From Actinomycetes bacterium (GTDB lineage: Bacteria > Actinomycetota > Acidimicrobiia > Acidimicrobiales > RAAP-2), in contig JAKBNL010000001.1 in NCBI GenBank assembly GCA_021831035.1, positions 217,642 to 281,641 on the forward strand: DNA of 64,000 bases. The letters are read 5' to 3'. The notes beneath the pieces were generated by a model. It saw only the letters and a program-made list of their open reading frames with translations, was not told where the DNA came from and did not search any database. The position numbers and the translations under genes were made by a program. Each line of letters begins with the position of its first letter. The first letter of the stretch is position 1. Shown in pieces: positions 63,935 through 64,000 of this stretch.

Positions 63935-64000
63935 ATGACTGAGCCGAAGAGCTGGCGCGAAGAGGGGGCGAGTCAGCCACCCAGAAGGGGTCGATTCCCG
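63935..64000 (+). CDS. Start of a truncated gene (22 codons visible)
   Basis: An ATG at 63935 opens MTEPKSWREEGASQPP, a hydrophilic, charged N terminus that runs off the window end. GGAG lies immediately upstream. In many actinobacteria a kinase of this type is followed by a membrane-anchored HtrA-like protease with such a cytoplasmic N terminus, but nothing visible proves it. Confidence 0.45.
   Translation, partial: MTEPKSWREEGASQPPRRGRFP

Noticed and set aside
63980-64000. GGGGTCGATTCCCG resembling a tRNA T-arm at the window end
   Set aside because: The T-loop lacks one of the two leading T residues and no acceptor, D or anticodon arm can be folded upstream; an open coding frame explains the sequence.

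Overview
The window is one stretch of very GC-rich (about 70% or more by eye) actinobacterial chromosome. It is almost entirely protein coding, with tightly packed operons, many GTG starts and 1-4 nt start/stop overlaps. Several markers point to an actinobacterium: a CIRCE-controlled groESL, an actinobacterial-type cytochrome c oxidase subunit IV, a GuaB3 next to guaA, a DprE1/DprE2/UbiA decaprenyl-phospho-arabinose operon, and -10 boxes (TANNNT) sitting 6-7 nt before start codons, as in leaderless transcripts. A deep lineage such as Acidimicrobiia is my best guess, but this is inference. I see no tRNA, rRNA, CRISPR array, transposase, integrase or phage gene.

Layout. 1-7.8 kb: a cell-wall/tRNA-modification operon (glmM end, glmS, acpS, alr, a family-4 uracil-DNA glycosylase, tsaE, tsaB, rimI, tsaD, pdxH). 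7.8-11.1 kb: a convergent MFS exporter, then groES-groEL with a CIRCE operator and a strong hairpin terminator. 11.1-19.9 kb: the accessory region. It starts with a long non-coding leader and carries six exported proteins built from a shared cysteine-containing small domain, Ig/FN3/MBG-type beta domains, five 138-residue repeats and derived OmpA-like C-terminal domains. 19.9-24.1 kb: an ABC-2 exporter pair and an MMPL transporter. 24.2-30.0 kb: a Nudix hydrolase, then guaB3-guaA-pcrA. 30.0-33.5 kb: a phosphodiester-glycosidase-like membrane protein, an SGNH hydrolase and a DMT permease. 33.8-36.8 kb: the decaprenylphosphoryl-arabinose operon (minus strand). 36.8-45.8 kb: a B12-binding mutase subunit, sucCD, purN, purH, folD, a PMI-type cupin and metF in one run, then icd and mdh. 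45.9-47.8 kb: a third exported Ig/OmpA-like paralogue and an unknown protein. 47.8-57.5 kb: a GNAT gene facing a minus-strand run of sdhCAB-SCP2-nucleoside phosphorylase, then ctaF-ctaD-ctaC, an alkylsulfatase-like metallo-hydrolase and tatA. 57.7-60.4 kb: a CopD-like membrane protein, a crotonase, a degenerate glycosidase-like protein and DedA. 60.5-64 kb: a DoxX-Rieske fusion co-transcribed with an OmpR-type response regulator and histidine kinase, then a promoter and the first codons of a further gene.

How the parts connect. The metabolic core supplies TCA flux (sucCD, icd, mdh, sdh) to aa3-type respiration (ctaCDF), while purN/purH/folD/metF share one-carbon units. The most interesting material is the exported-protein region with its remote paralogue, and a 16-nt direct-repeat element shared by two distant promoters. 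One copy lies just upstream of the Rieske/two-component operon, so it is a candidate operator for that response regulator.
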